Shown: positions 44,360 through 53,430, counted from the stretch's first letter. The stretch: DNA of 63,631 bases from Gracilibacteraceae bacterium (GCA_031270805.1 JAISWK010000192.1:1-63631); one strand, 5' to 3'. A program made the numbers and translations. Notes: generated by a model not told the origin, from the sequence alone.

Positions 44360-45667
44360 ATGACAGCCATAGCTCAAAAAGGAGAAGAAATCATAACGGA
44401 TTATCAGTTCAAGTCAATTATCAACCGAGAGGTTTTTCTCTTTGGTCATTGCCGCGCCACGGAAGAAATAGCGCGTTACCTGCTGGCCCGCGGCGTCCGG
44501 CCCGCCGCTATTCTCGACAATAGCACGGCAAAGCAGGGGCTTGCCTGCCGCGGGGTTCCGATTGCGCCGCCGGAACGGATTCGGGACTATACCGCTCATA
44601 ATAGCGTCGTTCTTATCGCCTCGCGCTTCCGGGCCGAGATGGCGGCTCAGCTGCGGCGCCTCGGCTACGACGGGGAAATCGTTCAGCTCGGAGAGGACAA
44701 TTCCTTCGCTGAATTTTCGCTCTCCGCCGATACGCTCGCGCGCAAAACGGCGCGGATGCGGCGCGGCGCGGCGCGGCTGGAACAAATCCGCGCCCGATAT
44801 CCCGGGCGGCGCCTCATCATCTGCCCCTATAACGCCCTGGGCGACGTGTATTGGGCGATGGCTTTTCTCCCCGCTTACCGCGCGAAACACGGGATTGGCC
44901 CGACCGCTCTTATCGTCGCCGGCGACGCCTGCCGGCAGGTGGCGGAAATGTTTGGCGCGGAGAACCCGGTTACCCTTGAGCAGGCGGACATGGATGAGCT
45001 GGTGCAGGCGGTCGTTTTCACCCGCGCCACCGATTGCCTGATCGCCCACCATGACCGGCCCTACACGGACGATAGCATCCGCTGGCTGGATCGGCATTTT
45101 CTCTCTTTTATCGACTGCTATAAGCATATCGTCTACGGTCTGGACAAAACCGCCGCCCCCGTGCCACCGTCCCGGCTGGCGGAGTTCGAGCAGCGGGAGA
45201 AAATTCTGCCCGGGCGGAGCGTCATTTTGGCCCCCTATGCCAAAAGCGTGGCGGATATGCCGGCGGATTTCTGGCGCCGAATGGTCGCAGCCTATCGCCG
45301 GCGGGGCTATGCGGTTTTTACCAATACGGCGGGGAGATCCCCCGCCGCCGGGACGCATTCCCTGGAAATACCCCTTGCCCAGATAGTCGCCGCCGCCGAA
45401 TACGCCGGCGCCTTTGTCGGCGTGCGCAGCGGGTTATGTGATGTGCTTTACACGGCCCGATGCCGCAAAACAGTGGTATTTCCCGACTGCTATTACAGCG
45501 GGACGCCATATAAAGTCGCTGATTTTTTCGCGCTGCCGGGATGGGAAAGGATTGTGGGCTATCAATCCCGGCCCAGGGCAAAAGCGGCCAGATTGACGGC
45601 CAGGTATTTTTCCGGCGCCGTTCGGCGGAGAGCGGACTCCCAGGCCGAGAGCGGGAATTCCAGGTGA
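44360..45667 (+). CDS. GT9-like glycosyltransferase with N-terminal Rossmann-like domain
   Basis: 435 residues. Residues ~20-110 form a small nucleotide-binding fold (REVFLFGHCRATEEIARYLL, then AILDNSTAKQGLACRGVPIA), like the N-terminal part of PglD/sugar-metabolism proteins. Residues ~145-420 resemble a GT-B fold: RLIICPYNALGDVYWAMAF, SVILAPYAKSVADMPADFW and YAGAFVGVRSGLCDVLY, similar to heptosyltransferase/GT9 enzymes. No signal peptide or membrane segment. It probably builds an envelope polysaccharide. I am not certain of the family. Its 3' end overlaps the convergent iorB gene by 106 bp. Confidence 0.65.
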   Translation: MTAIAQKGEEIITDYQFKSIINREVFLFGHCRATEEIARYLLARGVRPAAILDNSTAKQGLACRGVPIAPPERIRDYTAHNSVVLIASRFRAEMAAQLRRLGYDGEIVQLGEDNSFAEFSLSADTLARKTARMRRGAARLEQIRARYPGRRLIICPYNALGDVYWAMAFLPAYRAKHGIGPTALIVAGDACRQVAEMFGAENPVTLEQADMDELVQAVVFTRATDCLIAHHDRPYTDDSIRWLDRHFLSFIDCYKHIVYGLDKTAAPVPPSRLAEFEQREKILPGRSVILAPYAKSVADMPADFWRRMVAAYRRRGYAVFTNTAGRSPAAGTHSLEIPLAQIVAAAEYAGAFVGVRSGLCDVLYTARCRKTVVFPDCYYSGTPYKVADFFALPGWERIVGYQSRPRAKAARLTARYFSGAVRRRADSQAESGNSR

Positions 45668-46131
45668 CGGGAAAGCAGTCCGAGTAAAACCATATTGACC
45701 GCTTTGGCGTTACCCGCGCGCAGAGCGAGGGCGTACCCGTCGCAGAGCGTCACGGCCGCGCCGGCTGCGCTCAGGCGGGCCAGAGCGTCCTCCGGGTAAA
45801 CGGCCGCGCCGGTCAGCACCGGCATCGGGTCAATGCGCTGGTCATTGACGAGCATCTGACCGCCCGGGCGCAGCCAGGGCAACCAGCGCAAGGCTTCCAG
45901 TTTTTCGAAAGCCAGGACGACGCCGGCCGCCCCGAGCGGAACCAGGGGAGAAAAAACCCGCTCCCCCCAGCGCACCTGCGTGACGACGCTGCCGCCCCGC
46001 TGGGCCATGCCGTGGATTTCCGACACCTTGACCTCATAGCCGGCTTGGACGATCACAGCCGCCAGCACGCGACTGGCCAGGATCGTACCTTGCCCGCCCA
46101 CGCCGACAATCAGAATATTATTCACCGTCAT
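45562..46131 (-). CDS. iorB: Indolepyruvate:ferredoxin oxidoreductase beta subunit
   Basis: 189 residues. Begins with NILIVGVGGQGTILASRVL, then VSEIHGMAQRGGSVVTQVRW, the conserved gamma-type domain of 2-oxoacid:ferredoxin oxidoreductases. With IorA it oxidatively decarboxylates arylpyruvates to aryl-acyl-CoA, reducing ferredoxin. The start overlaps the iorA stop by 4 bp. Length is typical. Confidence 0.94.
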   Translation of the reverse strand: MTVNNILIVGVGGQGTILASRVLAAVIVQAGYEVKVSEIHGMAQRGGSVVTQVRWGERVFSPLVPLGAAGVVLAFEKLEALRWLPWLRPGGQMLVNDQRIDPMPVLTGAAVYPEDALARLSAAGAAVTLCDGYALALRAGNAKAVNMVLLGLLSRHLEFPLSAWESALRRTAPEKYLAVNLAAFALGRD

Positions 46132-47900
46132 TGTTCACCCGCCTCCCCGATGGCGCCGGCGGCGCAGACCCGGGCGCAGAGGCCGCAGCCCGTACATTGA
46201 GCGTCTATAACCGTTTCCCCTTCCCGCAGGGCGAGACAGGGGCAGCCGAGGCGCATACAGCGGAGGCATTGCGTGCATTTGTCCCGCTCCACCCGCAGCG
46301 GGGGCCTCACCGCCTCCCGGTCGATCAGGGCGCATTTGCGCCGCGTGATAATGACCGATGGTTCCTCCGCCGCCAGTTCGGCGCGAATCGTCTGCTCCAG
46401 CAGTTTCAGGTCAAAAGGATCCACGGTTGTAACGCGGTCGACGCCAACGGCGCGGCACAGCCGGGTCAGGTCGATTTCCCTGTACGCTTCTCCCTGGAGC
46501 GTCCGGCCCGTGACCGGATTGTCCTGATGGCCGGTCATGCCCGTCGTCCGGTTGTCCAGGATCAGCAGCGTTATCGGCGCGTTGTTATACACGGCGTCGA
46601 TCAGGCCGGTCACACCCGAATGGATAAAAGTGGAATCTCCGATGACAGCCACGAGCCGCCGGCCGAATTCCCGCCCGCGGGTTTTTTCCATCCCGATGGC
46701 CGTGCCGATGCTCGCGCCCATACATATCGTCGTATCGACGGAGTCGAGGGGCTCAAGGCAGCCGAGCGTGTAACAGCCTATATCGCCGGCCACGACCAGG
46801 CGCATTTTCCGCAGCACGTAAAAAAGGGCGCGATGCGGGCAGCCGGGACAAAGAACGGGCGGCCGGGCCGGCGCCTCCAGGGCGGCGGCGGGCGGAGTGG
46901 GCGGAGTGGGGGAGTGTTCGAGCGAAGCGGGGGAGTGTCCGAGCGGAGCGGCCAGGGCGGCGGCCACGATTTCCGGCTGCAATTCGCCCGTGCGGGGAAA
47001 AATTTCCTTGCCGCAGACATCCAGCCCCCAGGCCCGCAATTGGCTCTCCCAAAAATCTTCCAATTCTTCCGCCACATAGAGCCGCGTGACCGAGCGGGCA
47101 AATTCCGTGATTTTTTGGCGCGGCAGGGGATAGGAGAGCCCCAGTTTCAGCACGGACACCTCCGGCCGCACTTCCTTCAGATACTGGTAAGCTATGCCGC
47201 CCGTGACGACGCCGATGGAGCGGTCGCCCCATTCCACCCGGTTCAGCGGCGTGGTCTCCGCCAGATGGCCCAGCGCGGTCAGTCGCGCTTCCACCGCCGT
47301 ATGGCGCGGCCGGGCATAGGCGGGAATCATGACATACTTATGGGAGTTTTTGACATAGGGGGCGAGGGTTCTCTCCTCCCGTTCGCCCAATTCGACCAAT
47401 GACTGGGAGTGGGCCACCCGGGTGGTGATTCTGAGCATAACGGGCGTATCGTATTCTTCGCTGAGGGCAAAGGCGTACTTGGTGAAATCCTTGGCCTCCT
47501 GGCTGTCGGCCGGTTCCAGGACGGGAATCTTCGCGGCCCGGGCCAGGTGGCGGTTGTCCTGCTCGTTTTGCGAGCTATGCATCCCGGGGTCGTCGGCGGA
47601 AACGAGCACCAGCCCCCCGGTCACACCCGTGTAAGCCGCGGTGAAAAGAGGATCGGCCGCGACATTGACGCCGACGTGCTTCATGGCGACCAGCGCCCGC
47701 CCGCCGGCGATGGAAGCGCCGAGGCCGACTTCGAGCGCCACTTTTTCGTTCGGCGACCATTCCGCGTATATCTGTTCGTAACGGGCCGCGTTTTCCGTGA
47801 TCTCCGTACTCGGCGTGCCGGGATAGGCGGTACAGACCAGGACTCCGGCCTCCCAGGCCCCGCGGGCAATGGCTTCGTTGCCCGTCATCAGCTGTTTCAT
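46128..47900 (-). CDS. iorA: Indolepyruvate:ferredoxin oxidoreductase alpha subunit
   Basis: 590 residues from ATG 47900. N-terminal pyrimidine domain LMTGNEAIARGAWEAGVLVC and TAYPGTPSTEITE; thiamine-diphosphate domain with CPGCPHRALFYVL, GDIGCYTLGCL, VVAVIGDST-like LVAVIGDSTFIHSG and DNRTTGMTGHQDNP. The C-terminal two [4Fe-4S] clusters bind at CTQCLRCMRLGCPCL and CTGCGLCARVCAAG. Unusual: a Pro/Ser/His-rich insertion of about 25 residues (GHSPASLEHSPTPPTPP) just before CPGCPH, encoded by a DNA repeat at about 46890-46950. It is coupled to paaK and iorB by ATGA overlaps on both sides. Confidence 0.95.
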   Translation of the reverse strand: MKQLMTGNEAIARGAWEAGVLVCTAYPGTPSTEITENAARYEQIYAEWSPNEKVALEVGLGASIAGGRALVAMKHVGVNVAADPLFTAAYTGVTGGLVLVSADDPGMHSSQNEQDNRHLARAAKIPVLEPADSQEAKDFTKYAFALSEEYDTPVMLRITTRVAHSQSLVELGEREERTLAPYVKNSHKYVMIPAYARPRHTAVEARLTALGHLAETTPLNRVEWGDRSIGVVTGGIAYQYLKEVRPEVSVLKLGLSYPLPRQKITEFARSVTRLYVAEELEDFWESQLRAWGLDVCGKEIFPRTGELQPEIVAAALAAPLGHSPASLEHSPTPPTPPAAALEAPARPPVLCPGCPHRALFYVLRKMRLVVAGDIGCYTLGCLEPLDSVDTTICMGASIGTAIGMEKTRGREFGRRLVAVIGDSTFIHSGVTGLIDAVYNNAPITLLILDNRTTGMTGHQDNPVTGRTLQGEAYREIDLTRLCRAVGVDRVTTVDPFDLKLLEQTIRAELAAEEPSVIITRRKCALIDREAVRPPLRVERDKCTQCLRCMRLGCPCLALREGETVIDAQCTGCGLCARVCAAGAIGEAGEQ

Positions 47901-49213
47901 GCCGGCCGGCCTCCGCTGGGGCGATGGTCGAAGACCCGCCGGCTTTTGCCCGTCGTCCGTTCGAGCGAACCGGGCTGCACCAGGCGGATTTTGGCGGTCA
48001 GAGCCAGGGTGGCGTAGATTTTGCGCTGGATGGTGGCGGACAGTTCTTCCAATTGAAAATAGGGCTCCAAGAGGTCGGAGGAGGCCACTTCGACGGAGAT
48101 TTCCAAATCGTCCAGCGCCCCGCGCCGGTAAACGTCTATGCGGTAATAGGGGGCGATGCCTTCCGAATTGATCAGCACGCTTTCGATTTGAGAAGGGAAG
48201 ACATTCACGCCGCGGATAATGAGCATATCGTCCGTGCGCCCGCTTGTCCGTCGCATCCGCGCCGTCGTCCGCCCGCAGGCGCAGGGTTCGGTATACAGGC
48301 AGGATATATCTTTCGTGCGGAAGCGGATCACGGGAAAAGCCTCCTTGGTCAGCGAGGTAAAGACCAGTTCGCCTTCCTCCCCCGGCGGCAAATTTGCCCC
48401 CGTCTCGGGATTGATCGTTTCCACGATAAAATGATCTTCGGCGATATGCATCCCGGCCCGGCAGTGACACTCGCCGCTCACGCCCGGCCCCAGCACTTCG
48501 CTCAGACCATAATTATCGGTCGCCGTAACTCGGAGCCGTTTTTCTATTTCCGTCCGCATTTCCTCCGTCCAGGGCTCGGAGCCGAAAAGTCCGAGGCGCA
48601 GCTGCCAGCGGGAAAGGTCGATCCCCTGCGCTTCCGCCGTTTCACCGAGATAGAGGGCGTAACCGGGCGTGGCGATCAGCGTCGTCGTGCCAAAGTCCTG
48701 GATGAGCGTGAGCTGGCGCTCCGTGTTGCCGCCGGAAGCGGGGATGACCGTGGCCCCCACGCGCTCCAAGCCGTAATGCAGACCGAATCCGCCCGTAAAG
48801 AGGCCATAATTAAAAGCGATTTGGGCCGTGTCGTTCTCCGTCACCCCGGCCAGCGTCACCATGCGGGCCGTCAGTTCCGTCCATGTTTCCATGTCGCGGC
48901 GCGTGTAGCCGACGACAACCGACCGCCCCGTCGTGCCGGAAGAAGCGTGCAGGCGCACTATTTCCCGCTGCGGGACGGCAAAAAGGCCGAACGGGTAAAA
49001 ATTGCGCAGGTCGTCTTTCGTGATAAAGGGCAAATGGGTCAAATCGCTCAAATTCTGCAGATGTTGGGGCTTGAAGCCTCTTTGGTCAAAAATGTCGCGA
49101 TAATAGGGCACTTTCTCATAAACATAGCGCACCGTATGTTTCAACCGTTCTAACTGCAATTCGGCCAGCCGCGGCCGGGGCATACACTCATGTTCCCTGT
49201 CCCAGATAATCAT
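47897..49213 (-). CDS. paaK: Phenylacetate-CoA ligase
   Basis: 438 residues, adenylate-forming enzyme that joins aryl-acetates and CoA. AMP-binding motif HASSGTTGRSVVVGYTRRD, acceptor FNYGLFTGGFGLHYG, DNYGLSEVLGPGVS, VIRFRTKDISCLY and the C-terminal hinge RGVNVFPSQIESVL. In anaerobes it usually runs with iorAB: indolepyruvate oxidoreductase and the ligase link aryl-pyruvate breakdown with CoA-ester ATP recovery. It is the first gene of this operon. Confidence 0.95.
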   Translation of the reverse strand: MIIWDREHECMPRPRLAELQLERLKHTVRYVYEKVPYYRDIFDQRGFKPQHLQNLSDLTHLPFITKDDLRNFYPFGLFAVPQREIVRLHASSGTTGRSVVVGYTRRDMETWTELTARMVTLAGVTENDTAQIAFNYGLFTGGFGLHYGLERVGATVIPASGGNTERQLTLIQDFGTTTLIATPGYALYLGETAEAQGIDLSRWQLRLGLFGSEPWTEEMRTEIEKRLRVTATDNYGLSEVLGPGVSGECHCRAGMHIAEDHFIVETINPETGANLPPGEEGELVFTSLTKEAFPVIRFRTKDISCLYTEPCACGRTTARMRRTSGRTDDMLIIRGVNVFPSQIESVLINSEGIAPYYRIDVYRRGALDDLEISVEVASSDLLEPYFQLEELSATIQRKIYATLALTAKIRLVQPGSLERTTGKSRRVFDHRPSGGRPA

Positions 49214-49232
49214 TTTTTGCCGGATCCCCCTA

Positions 49233-49272
49233 TTCTACTGTTCTACTGTTCTACTGTTCCGCCGTTCCGCCG
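49233..49272. repeat. Octamer tandem repeat upstream of paaK
   Basis: Three TTCTACTG units followed by two TTCCGCCG units, all 8 bp. It sits between the Phd-like gene and paaK, in the paaK leader region. Non-coding. Confidence 0.88.
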
Positions 49273-49281
49273 TCTTTGGGT

Positions 49282-49581
49282 TCAGCTTTCCTCATCTTGT
49301 TCCCCCTGCAGGAAAAAGCGCATTTCTTCCCCCGTCAGATTTTTATATGCGTCGCCGGCGGGCGCGCCTTTCTCCGGTATATCAAGCGAAGCCAGCACTT
49401 CCCTTGATTTCACCAGTTCGGCATAATCGCGGATGGGAATGATCACGGCCTGCGGTTTGTTGTTTTTCATCACGAAAAAAGGCAACCCGGTTTCCTCCAC
49501 GACTTGCATCACTTTAGACGCCTGCCCCCGGCCAAGCTCAGAAACGGAAATCATGCGCTCGAACACCTGGCGCAAATCCAT
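49282..49581 (-). CDS. Phd/YefM-type antitoxin-like protein (orphan)
   Basis: 99 residues from ATG 49581, with GGGAGG upstream. ISVSELGRGQASKVMQVVEE, then FFVMKNNKPQAVIIPIRDYAEL, is the N-terminal fold of Phd/YefM antitoxins, which bind their own operator and neutralise a toxin with the C-terminal tail. No toxin (Doc, YoeB, ParE) is found on either side; the next gene is paaK. It may be an orphan or a solitary regulator of the downstream operon. Confidence 0.8.
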   Translation of the reverse strand: MDLRQVFERMISVSELGRGQASKVMQVVEETGLPFFVMKNNKPQAVIIPIRDYAELVKSREVLASLDIPEKGAPAGDAYKNLTGEEMRFFLQGEQDEES

Positions 49582-49655
49582 GCCCCCACCTCCCAATTCC
49601 CGACTGCGCAATAATATTATAGCTGTTTTTTATTTGCTTGGCAAGCTAACAAAAA

Positions 49656-49706
49656 GCCGCTTACCCCATTGATAATCCGCCGGGCCTATGCCATAATGTA
49701 AGCGGC
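49656..49706. promoter_or_regulatory. Inverted repeat flanking the glgP promoter
   Basis: GCCGCTTAC (49656-49664) and GTAAGCGGC (49698-49706) are perfect inverted 9-mers, 33 bp apart. One lies upstream of the -35, the other starts directly after the -10. This looks like two half-sites of a repressor acting on the promoter between them. Confidence 0.65.
49669..49697 (+). promoter_or_regulatory. Promoter of glgP-hemL
   Basis: TTGATA (49669-49674), 17 bp, CATAAT (49692-49697). The leader to the TTG start at 49821 is about 117 bases and contains a hairpin at 49783-49800. Confidence 0.75.
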
Positions 49707-49782
49707 GTAATAATACGAGCGCAGTGCCGGGCGACCGGGATCGGCCGCCGCCGCTGCGCCGCTGATGTTCACAGCCTAGTTG

Positions 49783-49800
49783 CGCCGGCGTCCGCCGGCG
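49783..49800 (+). promoter_or_regulatory. Leader hairpin before glgP
   Basis: CGCCGGC-GTCC-GCCGGCG forms a 7-bp GC stem with a 4-base loop. It ends 8 bases before the AAAGGAG ribosome site, so it could affect translation or mRNA stability. There is no T-run, so it is not a terminator. Confidence 0.6.
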
Positions 49801-49820
49801 GGGAAACAAAGGAGCGTGTT

Positions 49821-52151
49821 TTGTCTGACTATACCGGCCGCCTGACCGCGTTCACGGCGCAAAAATACCACAAAGACCTGGCAAGTTGCACGACGGAGGA
49901 AATATACGCCGCGCTGCTGCAAATGATCCGGGATCGCCCGACCGACGCCCCGTCCCGACCGGCGCGCAAACTCTATTATATTTCCGCCGAGTTTCTGACC
50001 GGCAGATTGCTGACCAACAACCTGATCAATCTCGGCTGGTACGACGGGATTCGGGCCGAACTCGCCGCCGCCGGCGCCGCTTGGAGCGAGGTCGAGGAGT
50101 TTGAGCCGGAGCCGGCTTTGGGCAACGGCGGACTGGGCCGCCTCGCCGCCTGCTACCTCGACGCCGCCGCCACGCTCGGCCTGCCGGGCGACGGGATCGG
50201 GCTGAATTACCATTTCGGCCTTTTTCGCCAGAAATTTTCCGCCGGCCGGCAAACGGAAGAACCCGAGCCCTGGCTGCGCCCGGAGCCTTTTTCCTGGCTC
50301 CGGCCCGTGGATCAGCGTTTTTCCGTGCCCTGCGGCCGGGGCACGCTGCAAGCCAGGCTGTACGACCTGGAGGTAATCGGCGGCGGTGGGCGGACAAACA
50401 GGCTGCATCTGTTCGACCTGGAGCATATCGACGAGGATCTGGCCGAGGGCGGGCTTGATTTTGACAAAAACGATGTCCGCCACAACCTCACCCTTTTTCT
50501 CTACCCGGACGACAGCGACGCCTCCGGGCGGATTCTGCGCCTCTGCCAGCAATATTTCCTCGTCAGCTGCGCCGCCCAATATATTCTGTGGGAACTGGAA
50601 GCGGCGGGGCGGGACTGCCGCCGTTTGCCGGAGTACGTCGTGATCCAGATCAACGACACCCATCCCGCCCTGATCATCCCCGAGCTGGTTCGCCTGCTCC
50701 TGGAGCGGGGACTGTCCGCCGACGAAGCCATCGCCGCCGTCAGTGGCGCCTGCGCCTACACCAACCACACCATTCTGGCCGAAGCACTGGAAAAATGGCC
50801 CGCCGCCGAGCTGCGCGCCGTCGCGCCCCGGCTGATGCCCATTATCCACGAACTGAACCGGCGCGTCCTGCGCAGCTGCGACGACGAGGCCCTGGCCCTC
50901 GTGGACGACCGGGACCTCGTCCACATGGCGCGCCTGGCGATTCATTACGGCTTCAGCGTCAACGGCGTGGCCGCCCTGCACACGCAAATCCTGTGCGAAC
51001 ACGAGCTGGCCCCTTTTTACCGGCTCTACCCGGCTAAATTCTCGAACAAAACGAACGGCGTCAGCTTTCGCCGCTGGCTCATCCACTGCAACCCCGGCCT
51101 CTGCGCTCTGCTCGACGACTGCCTGGGGCAGCGCTGGCGGCAAAACACGGATCTGATCGGAGAATTGGCCGCTTTGGCCGGCGACTCGGCCGTGCCGGCC
51201 CGTCTGGCCCGGGTCAAGGAGGAGAATAAAACGGCTCTGGCCGCGCATCTCGCCGGCTCCGGCCTGCCGCCGCCCGATCCGGCAGCGGTTTTCGACATCC
51301 AGATCAAACGCCTGCACGCCTATAAACGCCAGATATTGAACGCCCTCTACCTAATCAACGCTTACTTGCGGATCAAAGAGGGGCATATTCCCGCCGTCCC
51401 CCTGGTCGCCGTTTTCGGGGCCAAGGCCGCGCCGGCCTATGAGCTGGCCAAGGATACTATCCATTTATTGCTATGTTTGGAAAAACTTATCAATTCGGAT
51501 CCCCAGACCGCCGGCCTGATCCGGATAATTTTTGTGGAAAACTACAATGTGAGCGCGGCCGAAAAGCTGATCCCGGCCGCCGACGTCTCCGAGCAGATTT
51601 CCCTGGCTTCCAGGGAGGCCAGCGGTACGGGCAATATGAAGATGATGCTGAACGGGGCGATCACACTGGGCACCCTGGATGGCGCCAACGTGGAAATAGC
51701 CGAGCGGGTCGGCGCGGAAAATATCTATATTTTCGGTCGCTCCAGCGCGGAAGTTCTCGACCTGTATGAGCGGCAGGCCTATGATCCCGGGGAATACCTC
51801 CTGGCTGACCCGCTGCTGGAGGAAACGACGGATTTTATCGTTGGCAAACAACTCATGCGGATAGGGGACGCGCGCAGTCTCAGCCGCCTGTACGTTGACC
51901 TGATCCACTCTGATCGCTTCATGGCCTTGGCGGATCTGCGCTCGTATATTACGGTGAAGGAAAAAATGCTCGCCGACTACGCCGCAGACAGGACGGCCTG
52001 GTCGCGCAAGGCCCTGGCCAATATCGCCGCCGCGCCCTTTTTCTCTGCCGATCGCGCCGTCAGGGAATATAACCGCGACATCTGGCGGCTGGAGCCGGGC
52101 GGGCGGAACGACGGCAAGGAGGACGGAGGCGGAAAAGATGAGGACAGGTGA
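49821..52151 (+). CDS. glgP: Glycogen/starch/alpha-glucan phosphorylase
   Basis: 776 residues from TTG 49821 with AAAGGAG upstream. It releases glucose-1-phosphate from glycogen. Motifs: YYISAEFLTGRLLTNNLINL, EPALGNGGLGRLAACYLDA, QINDTHPALIIPELVRLL, FDIQIKRLHAYKRQILN and the PLP site EASGTGNMKMMLNGAITLG (Lys retained), then TLDGANVEI. Nearly full length for the family (about 750-830). No other glycogen genes are in the window, and the gene continues into hemL with a 14-bp overlap, an unusual pairing. Confidence 0.95.
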   Translation: MSDYTGRLTAFTAQKYHKDLASCTTEEIYAALLQMIRDRPTDAPSRPARKLYYISAEFLTGRLLTNNLINLGWYDGIRAELAAAGAAWSEVEEFEPEPALGNGGLGRLAACYLDAAATLGLPGDGIGLNYHFGLFRQKFSAGRQTEEPEPWLRPEPFSWLRPVDQRFSVPCGRGTLQARLYDLEVIGGGGRTNRLHLFDLEHIDEDLAEGGLDFDKNDVRHNLTLFLYPDDSDASGRILRLCQQYFLVSCAAQYILWELEAAGRDCRRLPEYVVIQINDTHPALIIPELVRLLLERGLSADEAIAAVSGACAYTNHTILAEALEKWPAAELRAVAPRLMPIIHELNRRVLRSCDDEALALVDDRDLVHMARLAIHYGFSVNGVAALHTQILCEHELAPFYRLYPAKFSNKTNGVSFRRWLIHCNPGLCALLDDCLGQRWRQNTDLIGELAALAGDSAVPARLARVKEENKTALAAHLAGSGLPPPDPAAVFDIQIKRLHAYKRQILNALYLINAYLRIKEGHIPAVPLVAVFGAKAAPAYELAKDTIHLLLCLEKLINSDPQTAGLIRIIFVENYNVSAAEKLIPAADVSEQISLASREASGTGNMKMMLNGAITLGTLDGANVEIAERVGAENIYIFGRSSAEVLDLYERQAYDPGEYLLADPLLEETTDFIVGKQLMRIGDARSLSRLYVDLIHSDRFMALADLRSYITVKEKMLADYAADRTAWSRKALANIAAAPFFSADRAVREYNRDIWRLEPGGRNDGKEDGGGKDEDR

Positions 52152-53430
52152 ACAGGTCTCTCAGGCTTTGCTCTCTCGGGCGGAAGCCGTCCTGCCCGGC
52201 GGCGTCAACAGCCCGGTGCGTTCTTTCCAGGCCGTCGGCCTCAAACCGCCCTTTATCGCCCGGGGCCGGGGTTCGCGCCTCTGGGACGTCGACGGGCGGG
52301 AATATGTCGATTTTGTTTGCTCCTGGGGGCCGCTGATCTTGGGCCACGCTCATCCGGCCGTAGTTGAAGCCGTGGAGCGGACGGCGCGGGACGGTCTCAG
52401 TTTCGGCGCGCCGACCGCAGGGGAAGTGGAAATGGCGGAACTGATCGCCGAGGCTTTCCCCTCCATGGAAATGATGCGCCTGGTCAATTCCGGCACCGAG
52501 GCCGTGATGAGCGCTCTGCGTCTGGCCCGGGCCTGCACCGGCCGCCCCTGTATCATCAAATTCGCCGGCTGTTACCACGGCCACAGCGACGGGATGCTGG
52601 CCCAAGCCGGCTCCGGTCTGGCCACGGCCGGCGTACCCGCTTCCGCCGGCGTGACACCGGAGACGGCGGCCGCGACGCTGATCGCGCCATACAACGATCC
52701 CGCCGCCCTCGAAGCCATGTTCGCCGCCAGGGGAGGGGAGATTGCCGCCGTCATCGTCGAACCCGTCGCCGCCAATATGGGCCTGGTACCGCCCGCGCCC
52801 GGTTTTTTGCCTTTTTTGCGTCGTCTGACCGCCCGACACGGCGCCCTGCTGATCTTTGACGAGGTCATCAGCGGCTTCCGCGTCGCTTACGGCGGGGCGC
52901 AGGCTCTGTACGATGTCCGGCCGGATTTGACCGTGCTGGGCAAGATCATCGGCGGCGGTATGCCGGTGGGGGCTTACGGCGGCGGCCGCGATCTCATGCG
53001 GCAGGTGGCCCCGCTGGGGCCCGTCTATCAGGCCGGCACCCTGGCCGGCAATCCTGTGGCAGTGGCGGCCGGGCTGGCCACGCTCAAAATCCTGCGCGCC
53101 GATCCCGCTATCTACGACCGCCTGGAAAAAAACGGCGCGGCTCTGGCCGCCGACTTGCGCCGGGCGGCTGCCGGCGCGGGGCGGCCGGTCACGGTCACCC
53201 AACTGGGCAGTCTGCTGACTGTTTTTTTCACCCCCGGCCCGGTCGCGAATTATGCGGAGGCCCGCCGGAGCGACACGGCCCTTTTTGCCCGCTTTTTCAC
53301 GACCTTGCTCGCCAATGGCGTTTACGCGCCGCCCTCGCAGTTCGAGGCCTTTTTTCTCTCCGCCGCCCATGAGGAAAGCGATCTGGCCCTTGCCGCCGCG
53401 GCTGGGGCTGCGGCCATGCGGGCGCTGTAA
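52138..53430 (+). CDS. hemL: Glutamate-1-semialdehyde 2,1-aminomutase
   Basis: 430 residues. It converts glutamate-1-semialdehyde to 5-aminolevulinate for tetrapyrrole synthesis by the C5 route. Motifs: PGGVNSPVRSFQAVG, NSGTEAVMSALRLAR, KFAGCYHGHSDGML, LIFDEVISGFRVAYGG and the PLP lysine in VLGKIIGGGMPVGAYGG. Start and glgP end overlap by 14 bp. Other heme genes (hemA, hemB, hemC) are not close by. Confidence 0.95.
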   Translation: MRTGEQVSQALLSRAEAVLPGGVNSPVRSFQAVGLKPPFIARGRGSRLWDVDGREYVDFVCSWGPLILGHAHPAVVEAVERTARDGLSFGAPTAGEVEMAELIAEAFPSMEMMRLVNSGTEAVMSALRLARACTGRPCIIKFAGCYHGHSDGMLAQAGSGLATAGVPASAGVTPETAAATLIAPYNDPAALEAMFAARGGEIAAVIVEPVAANMGLVPPAPGFLPFLRRLTARHGALLIFDEVISGFRVAYGGAQALYDVRPDLTVLGKIIGGGMPVGAYGGGRDLMRQVAPLGPVYQAGTLAGNPVAVAAGLATLKILRADPAIYDRLEKNGAALAADLRRAAAGAGRPVTVTQLGSLLTVFFTPGPVANYAEARRSDTALFARFFTTLLANGVYAPPSQFEAFFLSAAHEESDLALAAAAGAAAMRAL

